From Helicoverpa zea (lineage: Eukaryota > Arthropoda > Insecta > Lepidoptera > Noctuidae): DNA of 64,000 nucleotides. The translations under genes and the position numbers were made by a program. The notes beneath the pieces were generated by a model. The model did not search any database. It was not told the DNA's origin and worked only from the letters and a program-made list of their open reading frames with translations. Positions within the stretch are counted from its first letter, which is position 1. Every line of letters begins with the position of its first letter. The stretch spans positions 9,504,189 through 9,568,188 of the forward strand of contig NC_061455.1 in assembly GCF_022581195.2 (NCBI RefSeq), in the 5' to 3' direction. This document shows positions 10,301-22,900 of the stretch, piece after piece.

Positions 10301-11855
10301 AAACAAAATTAATTACAATGTCAAAGTTATGATAGAAAAATAAAAATATTCACATCACAATAACAAGTAAGGATACAGTAAGTATGTAATATTAGGAGAA
10401 CAGGGCGTATGTCAAGGTGTTTCTAAGTTATTGTCATTTAAAAAATCATTAATGGTGTAGTAACAATTTTTGACCAAGAGGGCTCTAAGTGCTCGTTTAA
10501 ATGTGGTCAAGTCGTATTCTTTTATTTTTTGTGGTAATTTAAAATACAAACTAGATAATATATACTTTAAGAATTGTTACAAATGTTTTAATTTACAAAT
10601 AACTTTTTACAATGTCTTGATAATAAATATATATACATCATACAACTAACTTATTACGTAATATATACACTTACTATAAATATAAATGTATAATTTAAGA
10701 ATCATTTGTTCTATATATTTCTAATTTAATTACTAATGTTGCTATCCCTTACAAGGACCATTGTAAATACCTCTTTATGACGGACAGTCTGCTTCTTCCT
10801 TCTTCTTTCGTCTGAAACAAACTCCTTATGCTTTGGTTTTATATTTTCATAGGATAATGGGAACACATCAGTTGATGTGGCAGTATCATTATGCTTTCTG
10901 ATGTTAGTAATATCATGTAAAACCAACGACTCTTGGGGGCCTTCTTTGGGTGTCTGAAAAAAAGAATATTCCTTTAATAACGATTGAACGGAGAGATATA
11001 CTGTACTAATAATATAATTACATAGGATTTGTCTAACAAAAAAAAAAAAAAAACTATCTTAAGACTTACCAAAAATAATGTGGGAACAGAGTTGTCACGT
11101 AATCTTAAGATATCCAGTGTTCTATTAAAACAACTATCTTCAAAGTGAAGCGAACAGACATACCAATATTTATGTCTGGGATTAATATTTTCCTCACCAA
11201 TAGCTTCTAACCATTTTGTCCTTAAATCATTTCGTATAGGAAACCTGCAAAAAAAGTTTTTTAATTAAAGAACAAAAAACTTGAACTTATCTATAGATAG
11301 GTACTTTGATTATTTGTTTGGATTGAATAGGCTCCGAAACAAGTTGACCGATTTGAAAGCTACACTTTACCCGGTATAGGCTATTACTGTTCGCGTACGG
11401 GAATTGGATCCGTCGGGACGCGAGTAATACCGCGATGAAAAGATAAATAAAAAAGTAAGTAAGTAAATAACAAAATAGAGATGTTCTATTCAACATAATA
11501 CACAACTCTGAGGGCTCAGTGTCTTAGGAACAGTAACTTCTGTTGTTAAAATTAGTAAAAGCTGAATTATAAAAGTGGATATTATATCGATACAGTTATG
11601 ACAACTGTACAGCACTATGCCATATGACATGTTATTGTAAACAACATTTATTTCTAAATATAGCTTTTTATACAGAAATAAACTTAAATATAAGTACTTT
11701 CACCATCAATTCATGTTTCCGTAACATATTTTTTATCCAATGTGAATTAGTTTATGTAGAATCTAGCAAAAACTGGTTACTAACCTGTGTAAAGAAAATC
11801 CTGCTTGATTTTTGTGCTTACTTGCACGACACTTCACGATACAACACGTAGGCAT
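7395..11855 (-). CDS. P-element transposase with THAP domain (THAP9-like), four exons
   Basis: Coding exons on the minus strand are 11855-11785, 11244-11070, 10953-10771 and 9599-7395, with GT/AG borders and consistent phases, giving about 877 residues (Drosophila P transposase 751, human THAP9 903). Residues 1-82 are an intact C2CH THAP DNA-binding domain. Residues 83-190 are basic and coiled-coil-like (KVKALKNKCLTQQKTIKRL). The RNase-H-like core shows VFDEMAIRK (Asp about 303), SITCDGPAANF (Asp about 394), FIDPCHAIKLIRN (about 430) and SQDHLELFFSAVR (Glu about 631), the expected acidic residues of the family. No stop or frameshift was seen. The frame is also open upstream of exon 4 (to 9740), but the acceptor TTTTACCAG at 9600-9608 fits the leucine-rich continuation. 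Activity is not proven by sequence. Confidence 0.85.
9857..9990 (-). repeat. interspersed repeat of the 'CCGCGGTTTCACCCGCG…TATAATATTAGTATAGAT' family
   Basis: Beginning ATCTATACTAATATTATAAAG, this is the complement of the common insect LINE-like 3' end whose fullest copy here is at 57258-57459. Other pieces lie at 5330-5430 and 11310-11420 (P element intron 1), 23856-23930 and 34665-34794. It contains no gene. Confidence 0.6.
10108..10545 (-). mobile_element. 5'-truncated CR1/Daphne-like LINE 3' fragment
   Basis: Minus-strand translation of about 10540-10424 ends LVKNCYYTINDFLNDNN and closes with a stop. It matches the C-termini of the two larger LINEs in this window (IKKCYYSVSDFINDNS and LNKSYYSISEFLNE). 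The rest, down to about 10108, is its 3' UTR. It sits in intron 3 of the P-element B transposase gene. Confidence 0.65.
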
Positions 11856-12247
11856 ACTCGTTGATAAATTCAGTCTTGAAATAGTAAAGTCTTAATAGTA
11901 AACACGTAAAATACACACATAAAATAACAAAAATAAGTCACGAAGAGCACCTATTTGACAGCACAACTACCATGACATATATGGCCACTGGCCAGATATG
12001 GCACGCAGAAGGATTTCAAAAGTAAATGTCACCATTTTACGCAATCACAAAAATATTGTTGTCCCTGTTTTCAAATACACTTATCTGCTTAGAAAGAGTG
12101 AGACAGAACTATGTTGCATAGTTTGTTTCATATTTATATAACTATAGATACGTCAATATCAAAACGGCGTCTCCTTATAATTCTAAGCTCGATGGTTTTT
12201 TTCGTGACATTTCCTGTCCCTATAGTTATATGTCAATGGTATTAATG

Positions 12248-12447
12248 AGAGATTTTCATATTGAGAATTAAAAAACATACTTTTTCCGTCAGGTATGGGG
12301 CACGATTCAATAAATTAATAGATTTCTGCACATTGATTTCAAAATTTCTCGGGATATTCGGATAAGAATCTGAACGACTTCTTTTCTCCTATTCTGTCAC
12401 TTTCTTGGGAAGTACTTTTTTTTTTAATTCTCAAAAAGAAAATCTCC
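12248..12447. mobile_element. small inverted-repeat element (MITE-like)
   Basis: GAGATTTTCATATTGAGAAT at 12248 is matched, as an imperfect complement, by ATTCTCAAAAAGAAAATCTC ending near 12445, giving a hairpin-forming element of about 200 bp with no coding capacity. It begins right beside the target duplication of P element A. Confidence 0.5.
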
Positions 12448-12597
12448 AATTTGTAGAAAGATCATATAAAGTGAGTCCAAGACAAACTGGTTTTGTACGA
12501 CTTCAAAATTAGATTACATAGATAATGACGCTTCGTTCCTTGCAGTACCAAGATCAGCGCCATCTAGCCATCAGACAGAAAAAGAATTAAAAAATCT

Positions 12598-13428
12598 GCC
12601 CGGCCGCAGACATCCGGTTTCCTGATCAGGAATTCGGATTCGGAAACCGAAATCCTCTTTTTTCATACAAAATGTTCACAAGGGCGCACACGTTTTTACT
12701 TTTTCCGGACGGAAAAAAAACCTGACATTCGGTTTAAAATTTTCTCCGTGCGTTCGGGTACTCAGAACGGAATAAAACCTAATGACGTCATTCCGAACGC
12801 AGCGCTCGCGAACAATTTGGTTCGACCGCCGCACACATACGGAAATTTTCATTCGGAATCAAGATAGCCCTGTTCCGAATGGACGTGTATCAGAGCATTC
12901 AGAGCCCGCCTGTGACTTGCATTTTATATATGTTTTATTTTTGTATTAATATTATTTAAAAAAATCTTGTTTATTTAACAATTAACAAACGTACACATAA
13001 TTTCCATAAATAAACACCTGAAATAATGTGATTTTTTTATTTCTCTTGTACTTGTCTTCTATGCCTTTATGTAGGATAAATATAGGAATAAAAGGATTTC
13101 ATGGACTTTCTATAATACTTAAATAATTCCTCTGGGTAGTGGGTATAGTCGTAATTTAGTTCTTTTAACATAGAATTGACTTTCGGATAATCTTTGAGCA
13201 TTCGACGGGTGTACCCAGTAACGTCGTTTCCTCTTTTTCTTGTTTAGCGCCAGTAAAAGTGCAACAGCAATCAATTCGTCATAGTCCATGATGTCGTGCC
13301 TTCACTATGGTTCCTCTTTACGTACTGGCCATGTAAATTCCGAATGAAAAAAACCGAATGTGTGCGCTAGTGACACGGAATCCCGAATCTGAATTCCTGA
13401 TCAGGAAACCGGATGTCTGCGGCCGGGC
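12598..13428 (-). mobile_element. PIF/Harbinger element with transposase N-terminal relic
   Basis: Both ends carry the same inverted repeat of about 38 bp, beginning GCCCGGCCGCAGACATCCGG; the match is exact over GCCCGG to GGAATTC. On the minus strand from an ATG at 13287-13289, an open segment runs MDYDELIAVALLLALN and then KKKRKRRYWVHP. After a one-frame shift it continues MLKELNYDYTH and ELFKYYRKSMKSF, reaching a stop near 13070. A basic run before WVHP and an FxxYxRxS segment are the N-terminal signature of Harbinger (DDE_Tnp_4) transposases. The catalytic domain is missing, so this is a deletion derivative. No clear 3-bp target duplication was seen. Confidence 0.72.
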
Positions 13429-13484
13429 TTAAAAAAACACTCAAGGGTCGACACGAATTAATCTCAATTTTATGACGTTATCGA

Positions 13485-13808
13485 CTATAAAATATGCAAT
13501 TTCTTTGATATTATTTGAGTTTGGTCTACAGTTGTCGCGGTGCAATACCCATATTTGAATTCGCTTCGCGAAACGTATTTGTGGTCATTAAAGAATTTAT
13601 TACAAACTGGCCAATTTAAAGAACTTAAATTTTTCTTCGCTATGTCCCGAGCTCTTTGCACACCCTTTGCTGAATTGTGACCCACATCTATAACGCAGCC
13701 ATAGATACTGGCCAACTCTTTTTCTGATTTATGGATCACCTTTGATAGGGATGGAAAAAAAAAACGTTTATGTCTATCCTGGTAAAATTTCTTTAATTTA
13801 ATACACAT
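13485..13808 (-). CDS. unrecognised open frame, 107 codons
   Basis: The minus-strand open frame from an ATG at 13806-13808 encodes a basic, lysine- and serine-rich peptide with several Cys (IYGCVIDVGHNSAKG, SSLNWPVCNKFF). I recognise no family. It lies just outside the Harbinger relic's right repeat and has no obvious promoter or partner exon. It may be a fragment of a degraded mobile element or a chance frame, but its length and unbiased composition are above what the AT-rich neighbourhood usually gives. Confidence 0.25.
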   Translation of the reverse strand: MCIKLKKFYQDRHKRFFFPSLSKVIHKSEKELASIYGCVIDVGHNSAKGVQRARDIAKKNLSSLNWPVCNKFFNDHKYVSRSEFKYGYCTATTVDQTQIISKKLHIL

Positions 13809-15970
13809 TGAAACAAATAATCTTTAATTATTCAATAGGCACAAAAGTGAAGACTAATCTACTTATATCCTAAAACCTGCCTTGCTTGAAACTGGGCAAC
13901 TTTTTACAAATTGTACATATTATGTACATAGGTACTTTATTCACAGATGTACAGTTATTGTAGACCTTATTGACATTACAAAAATGGAATAGTCAAAATT
14001 CGCGGTCGAATTTAACCCAACTGCTTCCAATTTAAATGCAAGTTGGTGAATTATGACGGTGTTGTCACCGTAATTAATTCGACACACGTTACGAAGTAAG
14101 GTTGACCAATAGAAGCACAAGTATTTTTAAGTTTCTTCTGTCTTGTTTTTTTTTCTTTTTAATTCAACTTGGAAATTGAATGAGCCATAAAAATATTTTT
14201 AAAACAAAATTTATTTACTCTTTATGTATAAACCTTATTATCATCACATGACAAAAAATCGCATGTGGTATTTTTAGTAAACACGGCAGCTTTAATTTAA
14301 AGTATGTTTTCCTTAAACATAGTTTTTTACAGATAATATTATTTCAACACTTAAACTGAGGTTATTAGTGGCCATTATATTTGCCGGCAACACTTCGTTT
14401 GGCAGCACCCTTCTATGGTTATGTAAGTTTTTATGTAAGTACTAGTATAAGTTTTTACATATTTTTTCAGCACAATGAAACCAAGCACTGACAATACAAA
14501 TGATGGACCGTTGCGTGAGTCATAGCATATAAAATCATACTTAAACAAAACTAGTTTCTTCATACATATCTACATAAATAAAGGAATACAAACATTGTTA
14601 ACATTGATCAAGCAGCTGGTCCGTGGTAACTCATTGAGCTAAAGGTAAAATAATAATAACTCAAATAATATATTGAACATGCAAAACCATTAAATAGCTT
14701 GACAATTAAGTAAATTTTAATGTAAATTAAGTATCAGAATTAAGTTAACAAAATAATAATTCACAAACATTATACAATAATCAGGAGTATTTAAATAATT
14801 CTAGTTTAATTATAAACTATACAGCATATATGCATATGCCGTTTAGGACATAAAAAATGTGTAACAATGTACATATATATTAAAAGAAAAGGAGATACTT
14901 AAAAGAAGGTACTTGGCAGGGATGAGTTTAATTTGTAGCAAATACTTAATAAAACTTATATAATGTGCTTATGATCAGATTATTATTATTAATCTCTTAC
15001 ATGAATTGATATGATTAACCTAGAAACAATGAAACATAAGTCATTTTGTAAGTACGTGAACACATTGCGAAATATAGTTTATTCCAATGAAAGAAATTGC
15101 TTTTTGGCCTTAAGCACGCTTAGGTACTTGTGCCGGAAAAACTACAGGTACAAGCAACCTACTCTTGTTCTATTATTGGTTTTTCACATTTATAAGTGCA
15201 TGTGACGTAAGTTAAATAAAAAAGATTTGAAGTTAATTAGGAGTTCGCACAATTCTGACGTAGATCTGATCTGACGAGAAGGCTTCCGCTAACTGATCTG
15301 TCAAAAAGATGGTAAGCGAAAGGCATCTCTTACTGCACCACATCTCACAGACATTTAATGTAATTTTTTTCTTAGATTTTCATTTTACATTTATTAAAGA
15401 CGCAAGTTTTCTTCTCAAATTGAAATCATCCTTATGTCTTTTCTCGTGGCATGATTTGAGCTTACCTTAATGATATATCATAATTATATTACCTATAGCA
15501 GAAACTCATAAAAAATCTCACCCTGTCATTATACTTAAGTACTATTATGACATTAAGTCACTATTATCCATTTATTTGTAACTGTGATGAGTTGTAAATG
15601 CTTCAGTTTTCTTACTTTCCTACACACTAAAACTTAACATGGGGAGGTAAAATAGATTAACTTTCTATTTATCATTATGACTATTGTCAAATAACTTAGT
15701 GGCAGCAAGAGTTTTTATTTGTGTAGAGCGCAAATAGAGTTAAGTAATAGACAACAACGACTCGATACCATGTATCGACAATGCAGACACGTCGTTAACA
15801 AACAACGTAGGTATGTACAATTTTTTCATTAGCATTTTTTTTTGCATTAGTAAGGCCAACTACTACGAGCTTAGCGTGCCTGTATTGATATCGTCTATCA
15901 CCCTAAGATGAGCTCAATACAATAAATTCACTATGTGGAATGGATGAGATAGTGAATATGATAAAAATAT
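13809..15970. other. intergenic DNA downstream of the MRP gene; no gene seen
   Basis: The stretch is AT-rich with short scattered open frames that share no motif with known proteins. It probably includes the 3' UTR of the MRP gene next to 15970. I see no clear repeat structure apart from short T/A runs. Confidence 0.5.
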
Positions 15971-16901
15971 TTAATTAACCAGTCCGGCGTCCTTGGCCAT
16001 ACTGTAGAATACGGAGTTCTTGTCCTGAAGAAGCTGGTCGGGCGGCGCGTACTCGACAAGTTGGCCCTTGTCCAGCACCATGACCTTCGTGGAGTCCATA
16101 ATGGTGTTGAGCCGGTGCGCGATGGTCAGCACCGTGCACGACGCAAACTCCGACCGGATGGTCTTCTGCAATGCGACAAGAGACGCGATAGTGTTTTCTG
16201 TGTGTGTGTGTGTGTGCGTGTACAGTGGGTACACACGCGACTCACCTGGATGAGCTCGTCCGTCTCGAGGTCGACGGCGGCGGTGGCCTCGTCCAGCACG
16301 AGCAGCGGCGTCTTGCGCAGCAGCGCGCGAGCCAGGCACACGAGCTGCCGCTGTCCCACCGACAGGTTCTCACCGCCCTCCGCCACCTCGTGGCGCAGCC
16401 CGGCCGGCAGCCCTGCACAAGCACATAGCGTCAGCGCCGCTCTGCTGCCGCTCGACTGCAGCGACGCGGGCGACACTCACCTTGCACGAACGGCTTGAGG
16501 TGCGCGTATTCGAGCGCCCGCCAGATGTCCTCGTCCGAGAAGGTCTCGAAGGGGTCCAGGTTCATGCGCAGCGTGCCGGAGAAGAGCACCGGGTCCTGCG
16601 GGATGATGGTGATGCGCGAGCGCAGCTGGTGCAGGCCCATGGTGGCGATGTCCAGGCCGTCGATGAGGATGCGGCCGCCGACGGCCTCGACGATGCGGAA
16701 CAGGCCGAGCGTGAGCGTGGACTTGCCGGCGCCGGTGCGGCCGACGATGCCGAGCTTGTCGCGCGGCGCCACGGCGCACGTGACGTCCCGCAGCGCGGGC
16801 TCGGCGCCGGCGCGGTACGCCAGCGTCAGCCGCTCCAGCTGCAGCGCGCCCGTCTCCGGCCACGTGGCCGGCGGGCCCGCGCCTATCGCCCACGGCGCCT
16901 C
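15971..16901 (-). other. MRP exons 23-25: nucleotide-binding domain 2 (near-identical to paralogue)
   Basis: Exons 16901-16481, 16412-16246 and 16165-15971. Walker A is GIVGRTGAGKSTL, the Q-loop is IIPQDPVLFSGTLRMNLDP, the signature is LSVGQRQLVCLARALL, Walker B is LLVLDEATAAVD with the catalytic Glu, and the H-loop is IAHRL. This is the hydrolytic site. The DNA from about 15977 to 16885, including both small introns, is nearly the same as 53274-54196 in the paralogue and is strongly GC-rich. Confidence 0.93.
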
Positions 16902-19900
16902 CTGACACACACCCATTCATTATGTAACACTCACACACATACCCATAGTTGAAAGAATACTAAAATTCAAACTATTTTAATTAAAACGGAATGTTATATA
17001 TTAGACTAGCGAGCGCAGCGTAGGACGTCCATCAACGACGTGCCCTGACGACCTTATAAAGGTCGCCAGAAGACGCTGGATGCAGGTCGCTTCCAACAGG
17101 TATCTGTGGAGATCTAGGGGGAGGCCTATGTTCAGCAGTGACTGTGGACGTCCTATGGCTGACATGATGGTGATGACGATAAATATATTACTTGATATTT
17201 AAAATGAATATTTATTTTAGTTAATGTATCAGGTACCTAAAACATTTGTCAAGGTCTGAGATTTCACCAAAAAAGTTAGGCTTAGATAATAATAATTTAA
17301 AGAATTCAGATTTAACTATTTTGTCATGAATGCTTTATGTTGACTTGCCTGTTCCGTCTCTGCGTATTCTTTAATTCTCTCGACTGCTACAATGTTTGTT
17401 TCTACTTCTGATGTCATGCGTACCAGCCAGTTCAAAGTTTGTGTAATCTGAAAACCAAACATCGTGATTAACAATATGAATTGTATTCCTTGTTACGTTA
17501 CTGATCATCGTGTTACGTTACATACCTGTAAGGCGTAGCTGACGGAGAGTCCTACAAGACCGGCGCTAATGGTGTCCCTGTTGAGCACAGCAAACATCGC
17601 CGAGAAGAAAATGATCAGGTTTCCGATCATTTCCAGCCTGATCGCCAGCCATCTGTTAGCGATGCAGCTTGGGTAATAGCAAGACTGGTTGTGGTCAACT
17701 CCGCGCTCTGATTCTTCGATAAACCTGATGATTTAACAACATGGTCGATAAAGAAATACAAATAATATTCATGCAATCAGTGAGACGAATTAAATAGAGA
17801 TAAATAAAGTTTACCTTTCCGAGACGCCGTACGCACGTATCGTACTAGAGCCAGTTATACTCTCGCCGAAGTGCGAGTAGATAGGCGATCGCGACACAGA
17901 CTCCAGTCGCTTCAATTGTCGCGACGTGGCCACGTAGAACCGCTGGATCACGTAGTAGATAAACCCAATCGGAAGGATCACGGCCATGAATATCGGCGTC
18001 GAGAAACTTATCACGAAGAGGGTGCCCAGTACCTACAGACATTTACGTTCAATTATTTTTGGGAAAATATACAACAATCCCAAATTATATGTCACATGGA
18101 AATGTAGTAAAACTAGAGTCTCAATTATGCTAATATAAATTAAACAAGTTAATTTAATTTAATGAGCACAAATTTATGTACTGAGAAAATCCAATACTAG
18201 TTAAATGGTGATGGTAGTAGTATTTAGATTAGCATAACTATGACCCAGGCCCAATATAACACGTACAGACACAACAATATGTCAGTTACAAAGTTAAGGT
18301 CCGTATCACAGAAGTTTAATACCCAAGCACTCATATGAATAGCCTTATCCTAACTATGTTGGAGTCGGAAGAACCGAAATTGTCTACCGCCAATATGCTT
18401 ACTTCAGGCTCGCCTAGTCATTTGGAACATAGTAAAAGCTCGAGTATTCTTCTGTAATGCGGACCTGAATGTCTTTTGATTGAAATGACAGTGCTGACAA
18501 GATACCGTAAGGCCCGGTCTCCAACAAAGCGGAGATGTGCTTGAAAGCAATGCGATAATTGTTTTTCCCATATTTCTTTTTTACTTAGCTTTGGTATAAA
18601 TAAATCAAACGGAGATGAGATGATATCTCATTTTTCTAAAGCATCACCTCCGCTGAGGTGGAAATAACCAGTCAGTTTTGCAGCATTTATCCTCTTGTCT
18701 CTTTTTCTATCAGCTTTGGTGGAAATGGGGCCTTAGTGATACGGCTACAAATAGGTGCTTCATTTTTTAAAACAGTTGAATTCGTTAATACAAGAAAAAA
18801 AGAGCTATGCAATGGAAGCAACTACTTGTAACAATTTAAGTAGGTAATGATAAAAGCAATAGGCACTATCAATCATATAATTTGGGATCAGTTTACAAGC
18901 TTGATTTACATTTTCTAGGTGATTCTGGTCAAATATAATGCTAAATTCTACTTTTATATCAATTTTCTGTTGACCAACCTAAACAGAACACATTTAAATT
19001 AAACTATTTTCACTTTTTATTAAACAAAATTGACATTCTACGCCATGATGAAAATAATGTTTAAATATTTAGTTACCGATGTCATGTGAATTCGTGCCAG
19101 ATTCTACCTGTTTCCCCCGCCATGCATTGCACGCGAGGTGCTGTCGGCGCTAGCGATCCCACATGGTAACATTCTGTTGCACTAACACTTTCACAAATAA
19201 CGCGCACATCATTACACACAAACACCGACAAATATTAAAACTACAAAAATACCCACCAACATAACTGAATGAGCCATGAAATATTATGAAGTCATGAATT
19301 TCAGACTGGTGTGATTACCTCAAATGTGCACCACATCAAGTCGGAGATCTGCGAAGGAAGGGATGTGTCCAAAATATCCATGTCTTTAGAAAATCTAGAG
19401 AGGATCCTGCCAAGTGGCGTCACTTCGAAGAATTGCAACGGTGCTTTTAACACATGGTCCAACAATAGTTCATGGAGAATTCTTGCCGCCCTCCAACACG
19501 CCAGAAATGGCATAAGGTCAGCGAAAATTGATGCTAATGCTGCAACAACACATCCATGGACACCATTTTAGTACCTAAGTGAACACCACGCATGGACGCT
19601 CGACAACTGGTGACAGTCCTAATAATAATGAATACATTTTTTACGACAGAAATCACCCAAAATCTACCGGGTAAAAGGGCTATACGACGCTAAGTTGGTG
19701 GATATTGAAAGTGCACTATGCGCAACATAAAACAAACGAGCTAATTAGCGAAAAACGAAAAAACCACAACGCATGACGACTTTCGGTCTCAAACTGCAAT
19801 CATTATTATTATTTATTGTAATTCTTTAAATATTCGGTGACCACAACACGTCTTATAATTTGTTTGAGCTATTTCCTATTTCATTCTTATTGCCAAAGTC

Positions 19901-22900
19901 ATAATTTTATTCCATGTGAATGCATTTTTGAGCTCTTGAATCAAATAATTTTAGATAGTTTTTAGCATTGCATGAATAATGCATACCTATAGCGCAATAT
20001 TGAAACTGCTTAACAGTATATATTGTTAAGAGGGGGACAAATTCATCAATTATAAAGAGGTATCTCTATCGAGTGTTGTCGAAGCGTGGGACCGCTCTTT
20101 TAACTATCCTGTATTGTCGGCAAAATCGAATTGGTTCAGGCGAAACCTTGGGTTTCTCGAAGCGCCCCAAGAATACGATAACTAGGAAATATACAACCGT
20201 TTGATTGCAGCTATCAATTTCAATGCGGTCTGAAGTTCCACCGTTACAAAGCGTTGTGGTCAAATATCAAAAGAACCCAAAAAAAAACTCCATTCCTTTC
20301 CCAATTTTGTCAAGAAGGTGCATAACTTTTTTTTACTAATGCATGAATTTAGGGTTAAAGATATTTACTATAAATCAATATGCGTCGTGGTAAATTGATT
20401 AATTACATGTCTAGCTAGGTTCATTTTAAGCTTTACTGCTATACTAGGTTAATACATGCAAGCTTATCTAAGCAAACATTTCTACATAGTAATTAGGTTA
20501 AAACAAAAGTTAGCAAGGAACGTACGAGAGCAAATCTATATAAGAACCTCAAACAAAAAAATACCTTACATCTTATTAATAAACTGATCCCATGTTAATG
20601 TACACGTATACGTTTTATAATTTCTACATAAATATACTTTATTCTACATTACACGATTTGCGTAACACATTGCAGTATAAAGTGCAACACTTGGTGGACT
20701 CCACTAATATAATGTATTTATTGGTGTACTATAACACTGGTATTTTATTATTTAAAACCTTTAAAACGCTTTTTTGTGTCACAGCGACACATTTCCCATC
20801 TACACTAGTTATAGATAGTTCAACTCAGATTTGCGCGCGGCCCTATGTGTGCGTCGGCTTGTAAATATACAATTTTCATTCGTGTGACAGTGACGTCGTC
20901 CGAGCATGACGTGTTCTTATCGCTTTTTGTTATGGGTACAGTCGTTTACGAAAATGTCTAGTTCTTCACGGAGAAAATGTTTAAGGAGTCAGGTAGCGTT
21001 TCAAAAAATGAAACAACATTCAAAGCTTTTTATTATTACATTTTACAGTTTTTCATTATTTTCTCATAAGTTTTTTCAAATTGACGTTGACAGTATCTAA
21101 GAAATAAATGAGGTGAAATATCTAAGATGAATTAAATACTCCTTACATATTTTCTAGATCTCGGGGTACGCGGACAATAAATAAAAGTGTGGACTAAGAA
21201 TGTAAAAAGACGTATAATCTAGTATAATAATGTAAACAAAATGTGTGGGGAATTTTAAAAAATAATATTGCTTCGCATAATGTCGACCAAAATAAGACGG
21301 AAATAATGAAACTCATAAATGAACGTTTAAGTCATATTGATGAAGGAATGTTGGGTAATACTTGTCGACATGTACAAAAGAAAAAAGAAAAATACTATAG
21401 ACATTTTGACATGGAGTCAAAAGGAGATTGGGCAAGAATGTATGAAGTTTGGTCCAAATGTCCACCACGAACGAGACCTATATAATTAAATAGTCCACTT
21501 AATTTAGAGTAACTTTTACTAAGAAAGTAAAAAAAAAACAATGCCAAAAAAAAGTTATAGCCAAAAATGTATTCTTAATTTTAAGTAGTTTTTGTATGTT
21601 GTCATTATTATTTTTTATTTTATTCCACTTTCATTTCCGCACTTTATCTAAAACTAAGATGAGTAAGACACATTTGCATATAAACCCATATTTATTTGCC
21701 CGATGGATGTACGAATCACGAACCAATTGAGGTGCCAGAAGGGCTTGAATATACTCAACGGTGCCTGGATCTAAGATAGTTCGAAGTAACTGGTGGTGTC
21801 TTCTCTCTAATAATGAACAATTCTATTTTGTCAGAAGTTACAGAAAGTACGAAAATCGAACATCACGAAAAGTAATTGAAAAAATTAAATTGAAAAAATC
21901 TATAAAATGTTTTATTTTATTTTGCTATAACTTTTTTCTGGCATTATATTTTTTTTTACTTTCATAACAAAATATGTTCTATATTTAACGGGCTATCTAG
22001 CCATATAGGTCTCGTTCGTGGTGGACATTTGGACCGGAATCGCCCATTGTCCTTTATAATTGGGAACAAATATAATGACCACCATAAAATGCTTTGATAC
22101 CCTAAGTTTTGTAACCAGAAATATCTACTGAACACCAGAAAAATAAAGTCTAAAAATGTAATAGTACCAGCTAATTTAGTCACGACTTCACTTTAAATTG
22201 TATTCGACCACCAAATTTAGTAAATGATCACCAACTCTTGACGACCAAATTAATGTATTATTTTTGGCTAAATAAGTCACTGTGATTGCCATAAAATGTA
22301 GGCTTATTACCAAATAAAGTATTATGATGCCATATTAAGTTATGTGTCCGGCTTGCAATGCATGCGTGAGTGTCAGTATGACGAGTGACAGGGGAAAATG
22401 GAAGAAAATGACATATTGCGCCGACCCCAAGTAAAATTGAGAACAGGGCAGGAGAAAGAAGAAGAAGAATGTGTTTCTCAATACACTCCCTCGAAAACAC
22501 ACTCTTATCGCACTGTTTAGAGGCATGCAATAGACAATTTTCCACCCTAGTGCAGGAAAAGGGTCCCCATAATGTTACTACATTTATTGTATCAGGCCGA
22601 ACTTATTTTTTTGGAGTCAGTTTACTTAAACAGGATAGCAAGATGTAAAAACTTTGATTATCATTTTATATTAAAACGCTGGTATAATTTTGATGATCAT
22701 TTACTACTTTTGGTGATCATTTACTACTTTTGGGATAACAATGATTTATTTGGACTCATTTTGCTTAAATAGGATAGCAGAATTTAAAAACTTTGGTTGT
22801 AATCTTACTTTAAAATGGTGGTTTAATTTTGGTGATCGTCTACTATTTTTGGCTTACGCATGATTTATTTTGGAGTAATTTCACTTAAATAGGATAGCAA

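Larger units (their letters stand above)
6262..12194 (-). mobile_element. P element copy B: full-length, coding-competent
   Basis: The element is 5.93 kb, read on the minus strand. Its 5' end at 12194 reads CATCGAGCTTAGAATTATAA and its 3' end at 6262 reads CATTGACATATAAATAAAGG. The two termini share a CATnGA start and an AAGG/AGGG-AC block, an imperfect terminal inverted repeat like that of P elements. The 8 bases GTTTTTTT flank it exactly (6254-6261 and 12195-12202). It landed in the 3' subterminal region of copy A in tail-to-tail orientation, so the two copies form a large inverted repeat. It holds a four-exon transposase gene, plus a later SINE (6615-7002) and a LINE 3' fragment (10108-10545). 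Confidence 0.9.
3579..12238 (+). mobile_element. P element copy A: internally deleted, split by nested copy B
   Basis: Copy A starts with CATCGAGCTTAG at 3579 and ends with the complement of CATTGACATATAA at 12238. It is interrupted by element B (6262-12194) and B's target duplication. The 8 bases GTATTAAT lie just outside both ends (3571-3578 and 12239-12246), the duplication length typical of P elements. Its own sequence is 3579-6261 plus 12203-12238. The THAP exons remain, but the catalytic part is lost: exon 3 jumps at about 5820 directly into the element's 3' region. A 964-bp TA-flanked element (4153-5116) sits in its first intron. The duplication and nesting are read directly from the sequence; the class rests on the THAP/transposase family and the duplication length. 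Confidence 0.88.

Noticed and set aside
16061..16952. long open frames on the plus strand opposite the NBD2 exons
   Set aside because: They are shadows caused by the GC-rich composition of the minus-strand ABC exons; their peptides are Arg/His/Ala-rich with no motif.
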